In this document: positions 54,246 through 63,973 of the stretch, one piece after another
Numbering within the stretch: the stretch's first letter is position 1
Layout of the letters: every line of letters starts with the position of its first letter
Origin: Fictibacillus nanhaiensis
Lineage (GTDB): Bacteria > Bacillota > Bacilli > Bacillales > Fictibacillaceae
Assembly (NCBI RefSeq): GCF_023715445.1
Contig: NZ_JAMBOD010000001.1
Span: 434,001-498,000 of the forward strand
Length of the DNA stretch: 64,000 bases
Reading direction: 5' to 3'
Program-made: the position numbers and the translations under genes
The notes under the pieces: model-generated
The model's database searches: none
What the model saw: only the letters and a program-made list of their open reading frames with translations
Told to the model about the DNA's origin: nothing

Positions 54246-54279
54246 ATAAAAAAGCCCCTCTTGTTAAAGAGAGACTTTT
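54246..54279 (-). terminator. Intrinsic terminator of resABC
   Basis: A 13-bp stem with G-U pairs (54267-54279 with 54250-54262) and UUUUUUA on the minus strand, separating resABC from resDE. Confidence 0.8.
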
Positions 54280-54291
54280 ATGAAACTTCTG

Positions 54292-55476
54292 TTATGCGTA
54301 TGAATGCAATCCGACTAGTACAAGATTGACTGCAATAAGGTTGAATGTAATAATCCAGAATCCTAATACGCAGAGCCATGCAGACTTTTCGCCATGCCAC
54401 CCTCTTGATAGTCTTAAGTGAAGAAAGGCTGCATAAAACAAGAAAGTGATTAGCGCCCAAACTTCTTTAGGATCCCAGCCCCAGAATCTAGACCAAGCCT
54501 GCTGAGCCCAGATCATAGCAAAAACTAAGGCGCCTAAAGTGAAGATCGGAAATCCGATTGCAACAGCACGATAACTGATTTCATCAAGAAGGTCAGAATT
54601 CATATTCACTTTTGGCTGAAGCGCAGCGGCGATTCTTTTTCTTAGGATTAATCGAAGCAGTCCGTATAGAATAGCGCCTGCCAAAAGAGACCAGATAAAT
54701 GTATTTAATTTTTTGGAAGCATCTACACCATTCATCCATGATGGTGTGGAAAACAATGGACCAAATGCATCATCAAGCTTTGCACCATTAGCTGGCCCTG
54801 CAATTGCCGGCATTTCGTATACGACCTCAACAGCCTGGTTTTTCTCATTCATGATTTCATATTTTGCTTCATATCCAGCCCCATTAAAAGCCATGGAAAC
54901 AATTATAAATCCAACAATACTTATTAAACTGTATAGGATAACTTCTAGCCATTTTGTTTTTTTAGTGGAAACGGATTGATCAACTGTACGAATCAAATAG
55001 ATAAGACCAGACACAAACGAAATAGCCAGAATTCCCTCGCCTAAAGCTGCTGTTGTTACGTGAATTTTAAGCCAGTCGCTTTGCAGAGCTGGAATAAGCG
55101 GAGAGATATCTCTTGGAAACATACTCGCATAGGCAATGACAAGCAATGCAACAGGCATTGCGAATACACCTAAACCGTTCATACGATAGATCGCATATAA
55201 GATGATAAACGCAAGTACCATCATCATTCCAAAGAATGTAGTAAATTCGAATAAGTTGCTCACTGGTGCATGTCCGCTTGCAATCCATCTCGTAATGAAA
55301 TAACCAAGCTGAGCTGCAAATCCAATACAAGCACTAATGAAGCCAATTTTACCCCATTTTTTTGTATGTGCTGCTTCTGAACGTTTTTTATCAGAAATAG
55401 ACATTGCAAAGAAAAGGGTAGAAAATAAATAAATCATGAATGCGCTATATAAAAGCGTGCTGCTTATTTGAGCCAT
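54292..55476 (-). CDS. resC: Cytochrome c biogenesis protein ResC (CcsA family)
   Basis: A 394-residue membrane protein with about eight to ten helices and the heme-handling [14 protein letters not shown] motif (the WWD-like domain) near the C-terminus, plus conserved flanking histidines. With ResB it exports heme and attaches it to apocytochromes c such as QcrC. It follows resB by 35 bp. Confidence 0.95.
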   Translation of the reverse strand: MAQISSTLLYSAFMIYLFSTLFFAMSISDKKRSEAAHTKKWGKIGFISACIGFAAQLGYFITRWIASGHAPVSNLFEFTTFFGMMMVLAFIILYAIYRMNGLGVFAMPVALLVIAYASMFPRDISPLIPALQSDWLKIHVTTAALGEGILAISFVSGLIYLIRTVDQSVSTKKTKWLEVILYSLISIVGFIIVSMAFNGAGYEAKYEIMNEKNQAVEVVYEMPAIAGPANGAKLDDAFGPLFSTPSWMNGVDASKKLNTFIWSLLAGAILYGLLRLILRKRIAAALQPKVNMNSDLLDEISYRAVAIGFPIFTLGALVFAMIWAQQAWSRFWGWDPKEVWALITFLFYAAFLHLRLSRGWHGEKSAWLCVLGFWIITFNLIAVNLVLVGLHSYA

Positions 55477-55511
55477 CCTAAACCCTCCTGCTTGAACTGT
55501 ACGGTTATCGG

Positions 55512-57116
55512 TTATTTAGAGTTTACTTCCTTGTCGGCCAACGGCATTAGATTTGACTTGTCAGCCAAGAACTCTAAATCTTTCTTCAGACCGTACCAGT
55601 TCTTATTCGTATGAGCTGCAGCCCATACTTCTTCTTGATTTTGTTTGATCCAAATTCTTCTGTAATTCCAATACAGCCCTTGTGTAACACCGATCATAAA
55701 GATAATGCCGCCAAGTGCAATGATCCAAAGAGTATGATCTTTTCTTACGGTTAATGCCGTTAAATCTTTTGTTTCAATTCCTGCAAATGACATTTTAAAC
55801 TTATTCTCACCGGCTTCAATATTCTTTTGAATTCCTACAAATGCTTTTTCTCCTTTAGGCGTTTGTGGAGAATACATGGAAAATACAAAAGCAGGGTTAT
55901 CCGGCAAGTTATTTATAGTCGAAGGCTGTTTTTGTTCGTTAAGAATAAAATTCGGAAAGTACTCTTCGATCTCAACTCTATAGCCATTTCCTAAATCATA
56001 CTTCTTTTCAGGTTCATGTAAATCAACAGTCAGTTTGCCGAATTTCTTCCCGGTTGACTTTTCTTCTAATTCAAAACTCATTTTGTTAAATTCATTTAAC
56101 TTAAAATCAGTTTGGTAGAGTGCAAATGAGTCAAATTTAAACGGTTCATTTACACGGATTTCACCGTCTTTTACTTTTATTAGTTCAGGCTCCTCGCCAA
56201 TCGTGTGATTAGGTTCGGTTTTATAAAGTGTTACGTTGCTTTGATAGTTTTTAGCTACTTCACCATCTACTGAACTAAGTGCACTATTAAACTTCTTTTC
56301 TTCCTTATCATACATCTCAAGAATAAATTCATTGTTTTCTAAGTAATATTGTCCTTCATCACTCTTCGTGCCTGGTATAGAAGCCTTCTCGCCTTCTCTT
56401 ACCCACAGGACGTCATCTACATACATCCCCGGAAAGAACCTTAGCATTCCTCCAGTTAAGAAAATGATCAGTCCCACGTGATTTACATATGCTCCCCATC
56501 TAGAGAAACGGCCTTTCTCTGCAAATAGATTACCGTTTTCTTCACGGACTTTATAACGCAGGGATTCAAGTGTATATTTAACTTCTTCGATTTCAACTTC
56601 TTTGCTCACAGAGAACAAACGCTGATTTTTCATGAATTGATCATGTCTTGTAACTCTTTGTGTTTTTAAAGCTTTATATAAAGGAATTCCGCGGTCAAGA
56701 CTGGCTATAATTATGGACAGTCCCAGCATTCCAAGCAGAATAATAAACCACCAAGAGCCATAAAGATTATGAAATCCCAATAAATAATAGATAAGTCCTA
56801 AAGTTCCGTATTCGCTTTCATAATGAGAGGCTGGATCAACATTTGGCGGGATAAATGTCTCTTGAGGAAATATGGTCCCGATTGCAGCTGCCACCAATAT
56901 GATGACAATAAGCCAGACCCCGACTCTTACAGACGAAAAGAAATTCCAAATGTGATCAACAATTGTCTTTTTATACGTTTGAGATCTTCTGGCGCTTCCT
57001 TCATAACGCATGCTTGAGAGTACTTCAACGTCATTTTCGAGCGGTTTTCCGCAAGCTTGGCAAAGACTTGTACCGTACGGATTGGAGTGGCCGCATTCAC
57101 ATGTTATCGTTTGCAT
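55512..57116 (-). CDS. resB: Cytochrome c biogenesis protein ResB
   Basis: A 534-residue protein of the ResB/Ccs1 family: three N-terminal helices (about 60-85, 115-140 and 205-225), a large extracytoplasmic domain and a last helix near 455-475. It begins with a zinc-ribbon-like segment (CECGH at 5-9 and CQAC at 19-22) on the cytoplasmic side. It forms the system II heme-ligation complex with ResC. Ribosome site GGGGTG. Confidence 0.95.
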   Translation of the reverse strand: MQTITCECGHSNPYGTSLCQACGKPLENDVEVLSSMRYEGSARRSQTYKKTIVDHIWNFFSSVRVGVWLIVIILVAAAIGTIFPQETFIPPNVDPASHYESEYGTLGLIYYLLGFHNLYGSWWFIILLGMLGLSIIIASLDRGIPLYKALKTQRVTRHDQFMKNQRLFSVSKEVEIEEVKYTLESLRYKVREENGNLFAEKGRFSRWGAYVNHVGLIIFLTGGMLRFFPGMYVDDVLWVREGEKASIPGTKSDEGQYYLENNEFILEMYDKEEKKFNSALSSVDGEVAKNYQSNVTLYKTEPNHTIGEEPELIKVKDGEIRVNEPFKFDSFALYQTDFKLNEFNKMSFELEEKSTGKKFGKLTVDLHEPEKKYDLGNGYRVEIEEYFPNFILNEQKQPSTINNLPDNPAFVFSMYSPQTPKGEKAFVGIQKNIEAGENKFKMSFAGIETKDLTALTVRKDHTLWIIALGGIIFMIGVTQGLYWNYRRIWIKQNQEEVWAAAHTNKNWYGLKKDLEFLADKSNLMPLADKEVNSK

Positions 57117-57128
57117 CTTTTCACCCCG

Positions 57129-57653
57129 TTACGGCTTGATTTTTTCCATAAAGGAAATAATTTTTTCTTCAGAAAGCGATTCACTTGTTCTTCCAACAAC
57201 TTTCCCATTTTTGTCAATGAGAATAGTAGTTGGGATCGGACCAATACCATATGCTTTCGTCACTTCTCTTTGCTTATCCATCGGAATTGGGAAGGATAAA
57301 CGATAACGGTCTGCAAAATTCTTAACAGACACATTTGTTTCACTTACATTTACTGCAAGGATTTCTACCCCTTGTTTCTTATAGGTTTCATATTGTCTCT
57401 GCATATATGGCATTTCCCGTTCACAAGGCTTGCACCATGTGCCCCAAAAATTAAGGAAAACACCTTTGCCACGGTAATCCTCTAGTTCTACCCGATTGCC
57501 ATTAAGATCAGTAAGTACAAAGTTAGGAGCCTTATCTCCCTTTTTTATGTAAGTACCACTATCCTCGTAGATACTGTTATAAATTGTATAACCGATCGCA
57601 ATAACTAATATGGCAAGCAAAGCAGAGCGAAACCAGAATCTTTTCTTTTTCAA
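57129..57653 (-). CDS. resA: Thiol-disulfide oxidoreductase ResA
   Basis: A 174-residue thioredoxin-like protein tethered by an N-terminal helix (9-25). The active site is Cys74-Lys-Pro-Cys77 in FWGTWCKPCEREMP, with the family Glu-Pro-type residues following. It reduces the heme-binding cysteines of apocytochrome c outside the membrane. It starts with TTG ten bases after AAAGGAG and is the first gene of resABC. Confidence 0.95.
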   Translation of the reverse strand: MKKKRFWFRSALLAILVIAIGYTIYNSIYEDSGTYIKKGDKAPNFVLTDLNGNRVELEDYRGKGVFLNFWGTWCKPCEREMPYMQRQYETYKKQGVEILAVNVSETNVSVKNFADRYRLSFPIPMDKQREVTKAYGIGPIPTTILIDKNGKVVGRTSESLSEEKIISFMEKIKP

Positions 57654-57697
57654 AAGTTATCCGCTCCTTTAAGCCGCTTCCATTTTACTATAACTTG

Positions 57698-57726
57698 AAA
57701 AAAAAGCCTATCTACGGCTTTTTTTT
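57698..57726 (-). terminator. Intrinsic terminator of rluB, over its stop codon
   Basis: AAAAAAGCC and GGCTTTTTT enclose a 7-nt loop (57709-57715), with long A and T runs. The rluB stop is in the stem. Confidence 0.85.
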
Positions 57727-58454
57727 GACGTTTGTGTGACAGCCATATTTCTCAGCTGTTTAATTTCATGTGGTGTTAACTCTCTAAATTCGCCTGGATT
57801 CAATCCTTTAAGATCAAGGAACCCATATCTCTCGCGCTTTAACTTCATTACCGGGCAGCCAATTGCTTCTAACATACGTTTTACTTGGCGGTTCTTGCCT
57901 TCGTGAATCGTTAGTTCCACAATTGCAGTTCCTTTTTTCTTATCGATAGACGTAACTTTTGCTTTAGCTGGTGCTGTCATTCCATCTTCAAGGCGGATTC
58001 CTCTTTCAAGCTGCTTTATCTTTTCACGTGGCGGAATTCCTTTTACTTTTGCAATGTAAACTTTATCCAGCTGATAGCGCGGATGCATCAACACGTTTGC
58101 AAATTCTCCGTCATTAGTCATGATAAGGACACCTGTTGTGTCATAATCTAACCTTCCAACAGGAAAAACACGCTGCTCAATCATATCTTTAAAATAGTCG
58201 GCAACTACTTTTCTCCCTTTGTCATCAGATACTGCTGTTATCACTCCAGAAGGTTTGTACATCAAAAAATAAACGGGCTGTTCCCGTTGAATTTGAATTT
58301 CGTTCACTTCAATTTTATCTTTCGTTCCTACCTTTGTGCCTAGTTCCGTTACAACATTTCCGTTTACTTTCACTTTACCTTCACGGATTAGTTCCTCAGC
58401 TTTTCGCCGGGATGTAATACCGCTTTGGGCAATCACTTTTTGCAATCGTTCCAT
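57708..58454 (-). CDS. rluB: 23S rRNA pseudouridine synthase RluB
   Basis: A 248-residue enzyme with an N-terminal S4 RNA-binding domain (1-60, MERLQKVIAQSGITSRRKAE) and an RsuA-family catalytic domain whose aspartate lies in GRLDYDTTGVL. It should modify the helix-89 region of 23S rRNA. The second of two adjacent ATGs is better spaced from AGGTG. It lies between spmB and resA as in B. subtilis (ypuL). Confidence 0.92.
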   Translation of the reverse strand: MERLQKVIAQSGITSRRKAEELIREGKVKVNGNVVTELGTKVGTKDKIEVNEIQIQREQPVYFLMYKPSGVITAVSDDKGRKVVADYFKDMIEQRVFPVGRLDYDTTGVLIMTNDGEFANVLMHPRYQLDKVYIAKVKGIPPREKIKQLERGIRLEDGMTAPAKAKVTSIDKKKGTAIVELTIHEGKNRQVKRMLEAIGCPVMKLKRERYGFLDLKGLNPGEFRELTPHEIKQLRNMAVTQTSKKSRR

Positions 58455-58512
58455 CATTTCACCTCATGTCTCATCATACCTTCATTATTCGTAATTCTCA
58501 ACCTTGATAAAC

Positions 58513-58540
58513 GTAAAAAAGAGCCTCTGTGGCTCTTTTT
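58513..58540 (-). terminator. Intrinsic terminator of dacB-spmA-spmB
   Basis: AAAAAGAGCC pairs with GGCTCTTTTT across a 5-nt loop; 10-bp perfect stem 58516-58525 with 58531-58540. Confidence 0.9.
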
Positions 58541-58547
58541 GTTCGTT

Positions 58548-59081
58548 TTATGAATAAAACAAGAGAGTAATGGCTGCAATTGATGCTAAAAAGCCGATTA
58601 AATCCGCCAAGAGACCAACTTTCAAGGCATACTTCATTTTCTTTATTCCAACTGCTCCAAAATATACAGTTAGTACATAAAAGGTCGTATCTGTACTTCC
58701 TTGTATCGTTGAAGCTAATCTTCCGATGAAAGAATCTGGTCCATGAGTTGCAATCAAATCACTTGTCATGCCAAGGGCTCCAGTACCTGAAATGGTTCTC
58801 ATCAGTCCAAGCGGAACGACTTCTGCTGGAATATGAAACAATGAAAATAGCGGACGCATAGCCATCATTACATAATCTAACGCACCAGAAGCCCTAAAAA
58901 CAGATATCGCAACAAGCATTCCGACTAAAAAGGGAATAATATTAATTGCGATTGAAAATCCTTCTTTGCCGCCTTCAACAAATGTTTCATAAGTCGGTAC
59001 TTTTTTATATGTTCCATACAATAGAATGAACCCGATCAAGAAAGGAATAAACCATATCGAAAACGATTGTACAAAAGCCAT
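58548..59081 (-). CDS. spmB: Spore maturation protein B
   Basis: A 177-residue membrane protein with about five helices, of the nucleoside-recognition/gate family. With SpmA it is needed for spore core dehydration. The start ATG abuts the spmA stop and its GGAGGGG site lies in the spmA coding end, implying coupled synthesis of the pair. Confidence 0.94.
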   Translation of the reverse strand: MAFVQSFSIWFIPFLIGFILLYGTYKKVPTYETFVEGGKEGFSIAINIIPFLVGMLVAISVFRASGALDYVMMAMRPLFSLFHIPAEVVPLGLMRTISGTGALGMTSDLIATHGPDSFIGRLASTIQGSTDTTFYVLTVYFGAVGIKKMKYALKVGLLADLIGFLASIAAITLLFYS

Positions 59082-59675
59082 TTATTTCCCCTCCTTTTGC
59101 AAGGAGCGGTAATAATAATATCTATCGATCAATATGGCACCTATGGTTGCAACCGCGGTTGCTAAAAGGGTTGGCGCAACAATATCTGTGGGCGATTGTG
59201 AATTATAGCTCATCCGGATTGCAATAATGGTCGTTGGGATCAATGTGATACTGGATGTATTAATCGCGAGCAGGGTAATCATGGATCGGCTCGCTTCGTT
59301 TTTTCCGCCATTTAAAATTTTTAGCTGTTCCATCGCTTTAATCCCCATCGGTGTTGCTGCATTTCCAAGTCCCAGCAGGTTTGCTGCCATGTTTGATAAA
59401 ATGTATCCTTGAGCAGGATGGTCTTTTGGAATATCAGGAAACAGCCATTTTACAATCGGACGAAAGAGATAAGCCAGAACTTCCAGTAATCCGCCTTTCT
59501 CTGCTATTCTCATAATGCCAAGCCAGAAAACGAGAATACTAATCATAGCAAAACTTAAGGTTACAGCTTCCTTTGCACTTGTAAAGATAGCCTCGTTCAC
59601 TTTATCCATATTGCCATTTACTGCAGCAACGACAAATCCGATTACCATCATACCTACCCAAATATAATTTACCAT
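59082..59675 (-). CDS. spmA: Spore maturation protein A
   Basis: A 197-residue membrane protein homologous to SpmB (nucleoside-recognition domain; NMAANLLGLGNAATPMGIKAM motif near 110-130). It starts 7 bp inside the end of dacB and ends against spmB. The dacB-spmA-spmB order is that of the sigma-E operon of B. subtilis. Confidence 0.95.
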   Translation of the reverse strand: MVNYIWVGMMVIGFVVAAVNGNMDKVNEAIFTSAKEAVTLSFAMISILVFWLGIMRIAEKGGLLEVLAYLFRPIVKWLFPDIPKDHPAQGYILSNMAANLLGLGNAATPMGIKAMEQLKILNGGKNEASRSMITLLAINTSSITLIPTTIIAIRMSYNSQSPTDIVAPTLLATAVATIGAILIDRYYYYRSLQKEGK

Positions 59676-60838
59676 GAGCCGCCATGCTCCTTTGCGATAA
59701 AAAACAGCTTGGTCAGCATGTTTTTAAATGAAGTCCATAGCCCGTCTTTATGGGGGTTGATCAAAGCCTTCCCATCATAATAAAGGGGAATATCTGCTAT
59801 TCTTGTACCATCTAAATCTATAAAATACCTTCCAACAGGCTTAGGTATATCATCATCTTTCCATTCACCCGATTTTGGCAGTTTATACAAATGAATGGAA
59901 GAAGAGATCTGATTCATCTCTTCTTTGAGTAGTGGATAGGAGAATGAGCGGTTAGCTTCGACTTTGCCTTTATATCCTTTATCTTTAATGCTTTTAACAT
60001 TTCCCTCTTTTATAAGCTCTGTCATTTTAAAGGACTGAAAGGCCCATTCAAACATATTCCGATGATCCTCCCAATCATCTGGATCATTTAATGTTACGGC
60101 AATTAACTCCATTCCATCCTTTTCTGCTGTTGAAACAAGTGTTCTTTTGGCTCGTTTGGTATAGCCCGTTTTTCCCCCGGTTGAATTCTCATACAGCTTC
60201 AGCATTTTATTTTTGTTGCGCCAGACTCTGTCCCACTTTTCACCGGTCTGTTCTGAACGAAACACTTTAGTAGCAGAAATATCTTTAAACGTATCATTGT
60301 TCATTGCATACTTTGTCAAGAGGGCCATATCATATGCAGTCGAATAATGATCTTCATGTGTATCAAGTCCATGAGGATTTCGAAAGCGTGTATGCTTCAT
60401 TCCGATCTCCTCTGCCTTTTGATTCATGAGATAGGCAAATCCCTCTAAACTGCCTCCAACATGCTCTGCAATCGCCACCGCTGAATCATTTCCGGAACGC
60501 AGCATCAGGCCGTAGACTAAATCTGTAAGGGGAATCTTTTCACCTGGCTTTAAATAAAGAGAAGATCCTTCTGTTCTTGCGGCATGCTCAGTTATTGTTA
60601 CAGTATCCTGCATTTTTCCAGATTCAATTGCAAGGATAGCTGTCATGATCTTTGTAATACTTGCAATCCTCATGGGACGATGCTCATTGCGTCCATAAAG
60701 CACTCTGCCTGAAGATTGTTCCATTAATATGGCTGCTTTGGCTGATACACCAGGTTCAGCTTTTGCCTCTTGCGGGAAAACTGCAAGTACAAGCGAGCAA
60801 ATTACAATATAAATGATAGGTGCAATGATCTGTTTCAT
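59669..60838 (-). CDS. dacB: Sporulation-specific D-Ala-D-Ala carboxypeptidase (PBP5*)
   Basis: A 389-residue secreted penicillin-binding protein. Signal peptide 1-27 (AKA end); catalytic motifs S60-I-T-K63, S115-G-N and K223-T-G; then a C-terminal beta domain and an amphipathic membrane anchor. It trims peptide side chains and so controls cross-linking in the spore cortex. Operon position before spmA identifies it as DacB rather than DacF or DacA. Confidence 0.93.
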   Translation of the reverse strand: MKQIIAPIIYIVICSLVLAVFPQEAKAEPGVSAKAAILMEQSSGRVLYGRNEHRPMRIASITKIMTAILAIESGKMQDTVTITEHAARTEGSSLYLKPGEKIPLTDLVYGLMLRSGNDSAVAIAEHVGGSLEGFAYLMNQKAEEIGMKHTRFRNPHGLDTHEDHYSTAYDMALLTKYAMNNDTFKDISATKVFRSEQTGEKWDRVWRNKNKMLKLYENSTGGKTGYTKRAKRTLVSTAEKDGMELIAVTLNDPDDWEDHRNMFEWAFQSFKMTELIKEGNVKSIKDKGYKGKVEANRSFSYPLLKEEMNQISSSIHLYKLPKSGEWKDDDIPKPVGRYFIDLDGTRIADIPLYYDGKALINPHKDGLWTSFKNMLTKLFFIAKEHGGSW

Positions 60839-60869
60839 TCACAATCCCGCCCTTTAGGTGTTTTGTAAA

Positions 60870-60896
60870 AGTTTATGCAAACAAGGACAGGTTATG
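60870..60896 (-). promoter_or_regulatory. Putative sigma-E promoter of dacB-spmAB
   Basis: Minus strand CATAAC (60891-60896) and CATAAACT (60870-60877) with 13 bp between, similar to the sigma-E site upstream of spoIVA. It lies about 35 bases before dacB. Confidence 0.5.
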
Positions 60897-60918
60897 AATG
60901 GGATTTACTTCCGCCCGT

Positions 60919-61473
60919 TCATTGACTCGGAAAGAAACGCTGTTTTTGGCCATGGCTGTTTTCATAATCTGTAAGCTCCATAAGTGCTTTCTCTTCCGCT
61001 GGAATCCTTACACGAAGCATCAGTATATTTAATAGTGTAAAAAGGATCGCTGTTATGTAAGCTCCAAAAATCAGGGGAATAACGAAAATTTCTAATGAAA
61101 CGACTAAATAATTTGGATGTCTGATAAAACGATACGGCCCTTTCGCCACTACCTTAGCTCCTGGAAGTAAAATGATCTTAGTATTCCAATACACACCGAG
61201 TGACGTAATCGCCCATACACGTACTACCTGTGCCGCCAAAAATAAAACAAAAGGAACAATCCACCAATTCGGCGAGGAAGCACCAAATACTATAACTTCA
61301 AGAAACAGAGCGATAAAAAAGGAAACATGCATCATCACCATCCATTTATAATGACTCCCTCCCGCCTCTACCGCTCCTTTGGTCCGGAGAGTTTCCTCAT
61401 TCTTTTTAGCAATTTTCACTTCAGCAAGCCTCTGAACCACTAAAAAAAACCAAAAAATGAGAAACCACTTCAC
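60919..61473 (-). CDS. bpsB: Isoprenylcysteine-methyltransferase-type alkylpyrone methyltransferase BpsB
   Basis: A 184-residue membrane protein with about five helices and the ICMT-family C-terminal signature GPYRFIRHPNYLVV plus EEKALMEL. In B. subtilis the pair BpsA-BpsB (YpbQ) makes alkylpyrones and their methyl ethers. GTG at 61473 after GGAGGAAATAAA; the gene starts just past the bpsA stop. SAM-dependent O-methylation of the bpsA product is inferred from the pair. Confidence 0.88.
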   Translation of the reverse strand: MKWFLIFWFFLVVQRLAEVKIAKKNEETLRTKGAVEAGGSHYKWMVMMHVSFFIALFLEVIVFGASSPNWWIVPFVLFLAAQVVRVWAITSLGVYWNTKIILLPGAKVVAKGPYRFIRHPNYLVVSLEIFVIPLIFGAYITAILFTLLNILMLRVRIPAEEKALMELTDYENSHGQKQRFFPSQ

Positions 61474-61474
61474 T

Positions 61475-62554
61475 TTATTTCCTCCATTCCACCAGTAAAA
61501 GCTCTGAAGAAAAACCAGGTCCAAGAGCAGCCATGATTCCTAGATCTCCTTCATTTTGTTCTGTTTCCATAAATTTTTTTAGAACATAAAAAACGGTGGC
61601 TGATGACATGTTGCCGTTAGACATCAGAACGTCCTTTGAAATATCGGTTTTGCAAAGAGGCAAACCAAGAGCCTCAACATATGCTTGAAGGACTTTTTTT
61701 CCGCCGGGGTGTGCGATAAAATGTTTGATCTGTTCACTTGTTAATTGATTTCGGTTTAAAAACTCATCCACGTTAGGTTTCAGCCATGTACGAATTACAT
61801 TCGGAATATCACGTGAAAAGACCACATAAAGACCTGTATCTTTTAATTCCCAGCCCATTACATCCTCTGAATGAGGTTTTAAAGTCGACATCGTATCCGT
61901 AATATAGGGACTTAGTGCTGTTGACATGCTGACATCGGATTCGTCTCCGCAAATAAGAGCGCAGGCAACTCCATCAGCAAATAATGACGTTCCAACCAAA
62001 TTGCTTTTTGATAAGTCTTCATGCTGAAAGGTTAAACTGCAAAGCTCTACACTCAGTACAAGCACATTTGATTTCGGATATGCTTTGCAATAATCAAACG
62101 CCCTTGAAAAGCCGGAAGCACCGCCTGCACATCCTAAACCCCAGATTGGAATACGTTTTGTGTGAGATGAAAAAGGAAGCACATTCATGATTCTCGCTTC
62201 GATGCTTGGTGTAGATATCCCAGAACTCGAAATAAAAAAGATAGCGTCAATATTTTCATATGGTATTAAAGGGCTTTCCGAAGTTCCCATCACTTTCTCA
62301 ATGCATTCAGCGCCAAGGTTTGTAGCAAAGTCTATGTATAAATCATTTTTTTCCTGAAAACTTCTTTTCTCTTTAAACCATTCAATTGGCATAACAAAAT
62401 ATCTGGAAGAAATCTCTCCATTCTGAAAAACTTTTAATAAACGTTCTATGTCTGAAAAAGCATCTTTAAATAAGTTTCTTGCAAACTCCATTGTTTCTTT
62501 TTGCGAAAGTTTATGGGGCGGATTAACGGTTTCCACTGATGCTATTCTCGGCAA
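61475..62554 (-). CDS. bpsA: Type III polyketide synthase (alkylpyrone synthase) BpsA
   Basis: A 359-residue chalcone-synthase-family enzyme. The catalytic triad is visible: Cys142 (GLGCAGG), His283 (IAHPGGKKV) and Asn316 (SNGNMSSA). It should condense a fatty acyl-CoA with malonyl-CoA units to alkylpyrones. I chose the TTG at 62554, whose N-terminus MPRIASVETV aligns with family members and which follows AAGGAGA; the frame opens at another TTG six codons earlier that precedes this ribosome site. Confidence 0.92.
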   Translation of the reverse strand: MPRIASVETVNPPHKLSQKETMEFARNLFKDAFSDIERLLKVFQNGEISSRYFVMPIEWFKEKRSFQEKNDLYIDFATNLGAECIEKVMGTSESPLIPYENIDAIFFISSSGISTPSIEARIMNVLPFSSHTKRIPIWGLGCAGGASGFSRAFDYCKAYPKSNVLVLSVELCSLTFQHEDLSKSNLVGTSLFADGVACALICGDESDVSMSTALSPYITDTMSTLKPHSEDVMGWELKDTGLYVVFSRDIPNVIRTWLKPNVDEFLNRNQLTSEQIKHFIAHPGGKKVLQAYVEALGLPLCKTDISKDVLMSNGNMSSATVFYVLKKFMETEQNEGDLGIMAALGPGFSSELLLVEWRK

Positions 62555-62609
62555 AAGAATTCTCTCCTTCAACTCGATTTACTTATTTGTTAATTTACCC
62601 TTAACCCTT

Positions 62610-62950
62610 CATTTAAAACAGAACACGGTTGATTTCCGCTCACACGTGCTCGCTTTCCGGGAGGGGTTAAGGTGAGCCACGGGGAAAGATGTGAAGTGCT
62701 GCTCCTGCGTCTACAAGAAAATTCTGCCGAAGTCAGCTTCCTCGTCGCATGTTTGTCGAGAAGAATAATCAGGGGTAGCTGCTGCTCCTGTGTCTACAAG
62801 AAAAACAACAGCGAAGCGAGCTTCCTCGTCGCATGCCTTGCGAGAAGATTACTCAGGTAGCTGGCACGCTGCTCCTAGCCGTAGTCTCGTACCTTCCGCT
62901 CCAATCAATTTGTCAACGAAGGGTCTTCACAAAAAAACGACCCAAAAAGA
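62610..62950. repeat. Dispersed repeat, copy B, with internal tandem duplication
   Basis: Non-coding and related to copy A at 51 kb: GGTTGATTTCCGCTC, GTGCTCGCTTTCCG, then GCTGCTCCTGCGTCTACAAG at 62698. This block recurs at 62781 (83 bp on) and partly at 62868 (87 bp on), each followed by CTTCCTCGTCGCATG. The right side ends CTTCCGCTCCAATCAATTTGTCAA. The terminal inverted repeats of copy A are not clear here. It fills the 447-bp gap between bpsA and the unknown gene; short frames across it are chance. Confidence 0.75.
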
Positions 62951-63001
62951 AAAACGCCAAAAATAAAAAAGCAGCCAATCACATGACTGCTTTAATCAAT
63001 T

Positions 63002-63361
63002 TTATTGAAATGGTTTTAAAAGATTGTTTAATGATTTTTCATCGGGATTAAGAAAAAGACGCTTAAATTCTTCAAAATCATTAATATAAACTCTTTTTCT
63101 TTTTAAATATGAATCATTTTTACTAAGTGCCGTTAATGCTGCTAATTCACGAATCTTATACTTCTGCAGATAGTGCTTCCAGAAGTCATGCTGTTTTAAT
63201 TCATCCTCCAGCTGTTCTTCAAAGTAGCGTACATACAGAAGATGAAAAGTATGTTTTTCACCATTTAATTCGTACGATGCTTCTGAACGGTTAAAGAAAT
63301 CCTCTGATGTATTTGGTTTTTCTTTTTCTAATTCAATTCCATCTATATGATGAATCAGCAA
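63002..63361 (-). CDS. Unknown protein in the scpAB operon (119 aa)
   Basis: I do not recognise this protein. It is soluble, rich in charged and aromatic residues (HTFHLLYVRYFEEQLEDELKQ), with a C-terminal half that ends LFLNPDEKSLNNLLKPFQ. It starts at TTG after AGGGGGAA, 12 bp downstream of scpB, so it is probably the third gene of scpA-scpB-X. In B. subtilis ypuI occupies this position, but the sequence here does not look like the YpuI family to me. Confidence 0.65.
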   Translation of the reverse strand: MLIHHIDGIELEKEKPNTSEDFFNRSEASYELNGEKHTFHLLYVRYFEEQLEDELKQHDFWKHYLQKYKIRELAALTALSKNDSYLKRKRVYINDFEEFKRLFLNPDEKSLNNLLKPFQ

Positions 63362-63373
63362 AGCGTTTCCCCC

Positions 63374-63967
63374 TTAGTTATCTTCTAAAGATATGGATTC
63401 TTGAAACTTTGAAAAGAATAAATCTGCTTCTTGTTCAACGCTCTCTTCCTGAATGTTATCTGGAAGAGGAGGCAGTTCTTTGATTGACTGCAGTCCAAAA
63501 TGATCCAAAAATGCTTTTGTAGTACCGTATAGAATCGCCCTTCCTGTCCCTTCAGCTCTGCCTACTTCTTTTACAAGTCCTTTAGCAGATAAAGTCTGCA
63601 GCGGCTTTTCTGTTTTTACCCCTCTGACTTCTTCAATTTCTGATCTTGTTATAGGCTGCTTGTAAGCAATTATTGCAAGTGTTTCAAGTGCTGCTTGTGA
63701 AAGTGTAGAATGACTGGGGGTTTGGACAAGACGTTCGAAATACACCGCATGATCGGGTTTCGTGACGAACTGAAGTGATCCTGCATATTCAACTATGGTC
63801 ATTCCCCTATCCGGTGAAAGATAGATTTCTTTAAGCTCATCAATATAAACATCTATTTCACTGCTGTCTTTTTCAAGCACCTGCGCGATTTGTTTTCGTT
63901 CGATACCTTCATCTCCACTGACAAAGAGCAATCCTTCAATTACTGCTTTTATTTCATTTCGTTCCAA
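63374..63967 (-). CDS. scpB: Segregation and condensation protein B
   Basis: A 197-residue protein with two winged-helix domains (about 5-85 and 90-165; the second with QTPSHSTLSQAALETLAIIAYKQPITRSE-type sequence, key residues ETLAIIAYKQP). ScpB dimers clamp ScpA in the SMC condensin that folds and segregates the chromosome. It starts at TTG after GAGGAG, 6 bp past scpA. Confidence 0.95.
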   Translation of the reverse strand: MERNEIKAVIEGLLFVSGDEGIERKQIAQVLEKDSSEIDVYIDELKEIYLSPDRGMTIVEYAGSLQFVTKPDHAVYFERLVQTPSHSTLSQAALETLAIIAYKQPITRSEIEEVRGVKTEKPLQTLSAKGLVKEVGRAEGTGRAILYGTTKAFLDHFGLQSIKELPPLPDNIQEESVEQEADLFFSKFQESISLEDN

Positions 63968-63973
63968 ATCTTT

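Noticed and set aside
62672-63051. Plus-strand frames of 62 and 72 codons in repeat copy B
   Set aside because: The repeated LLLRLQENS / SCVYKKNNS pattern follows the DNA tandem duplication, and the frames are not supported by initiation signals.
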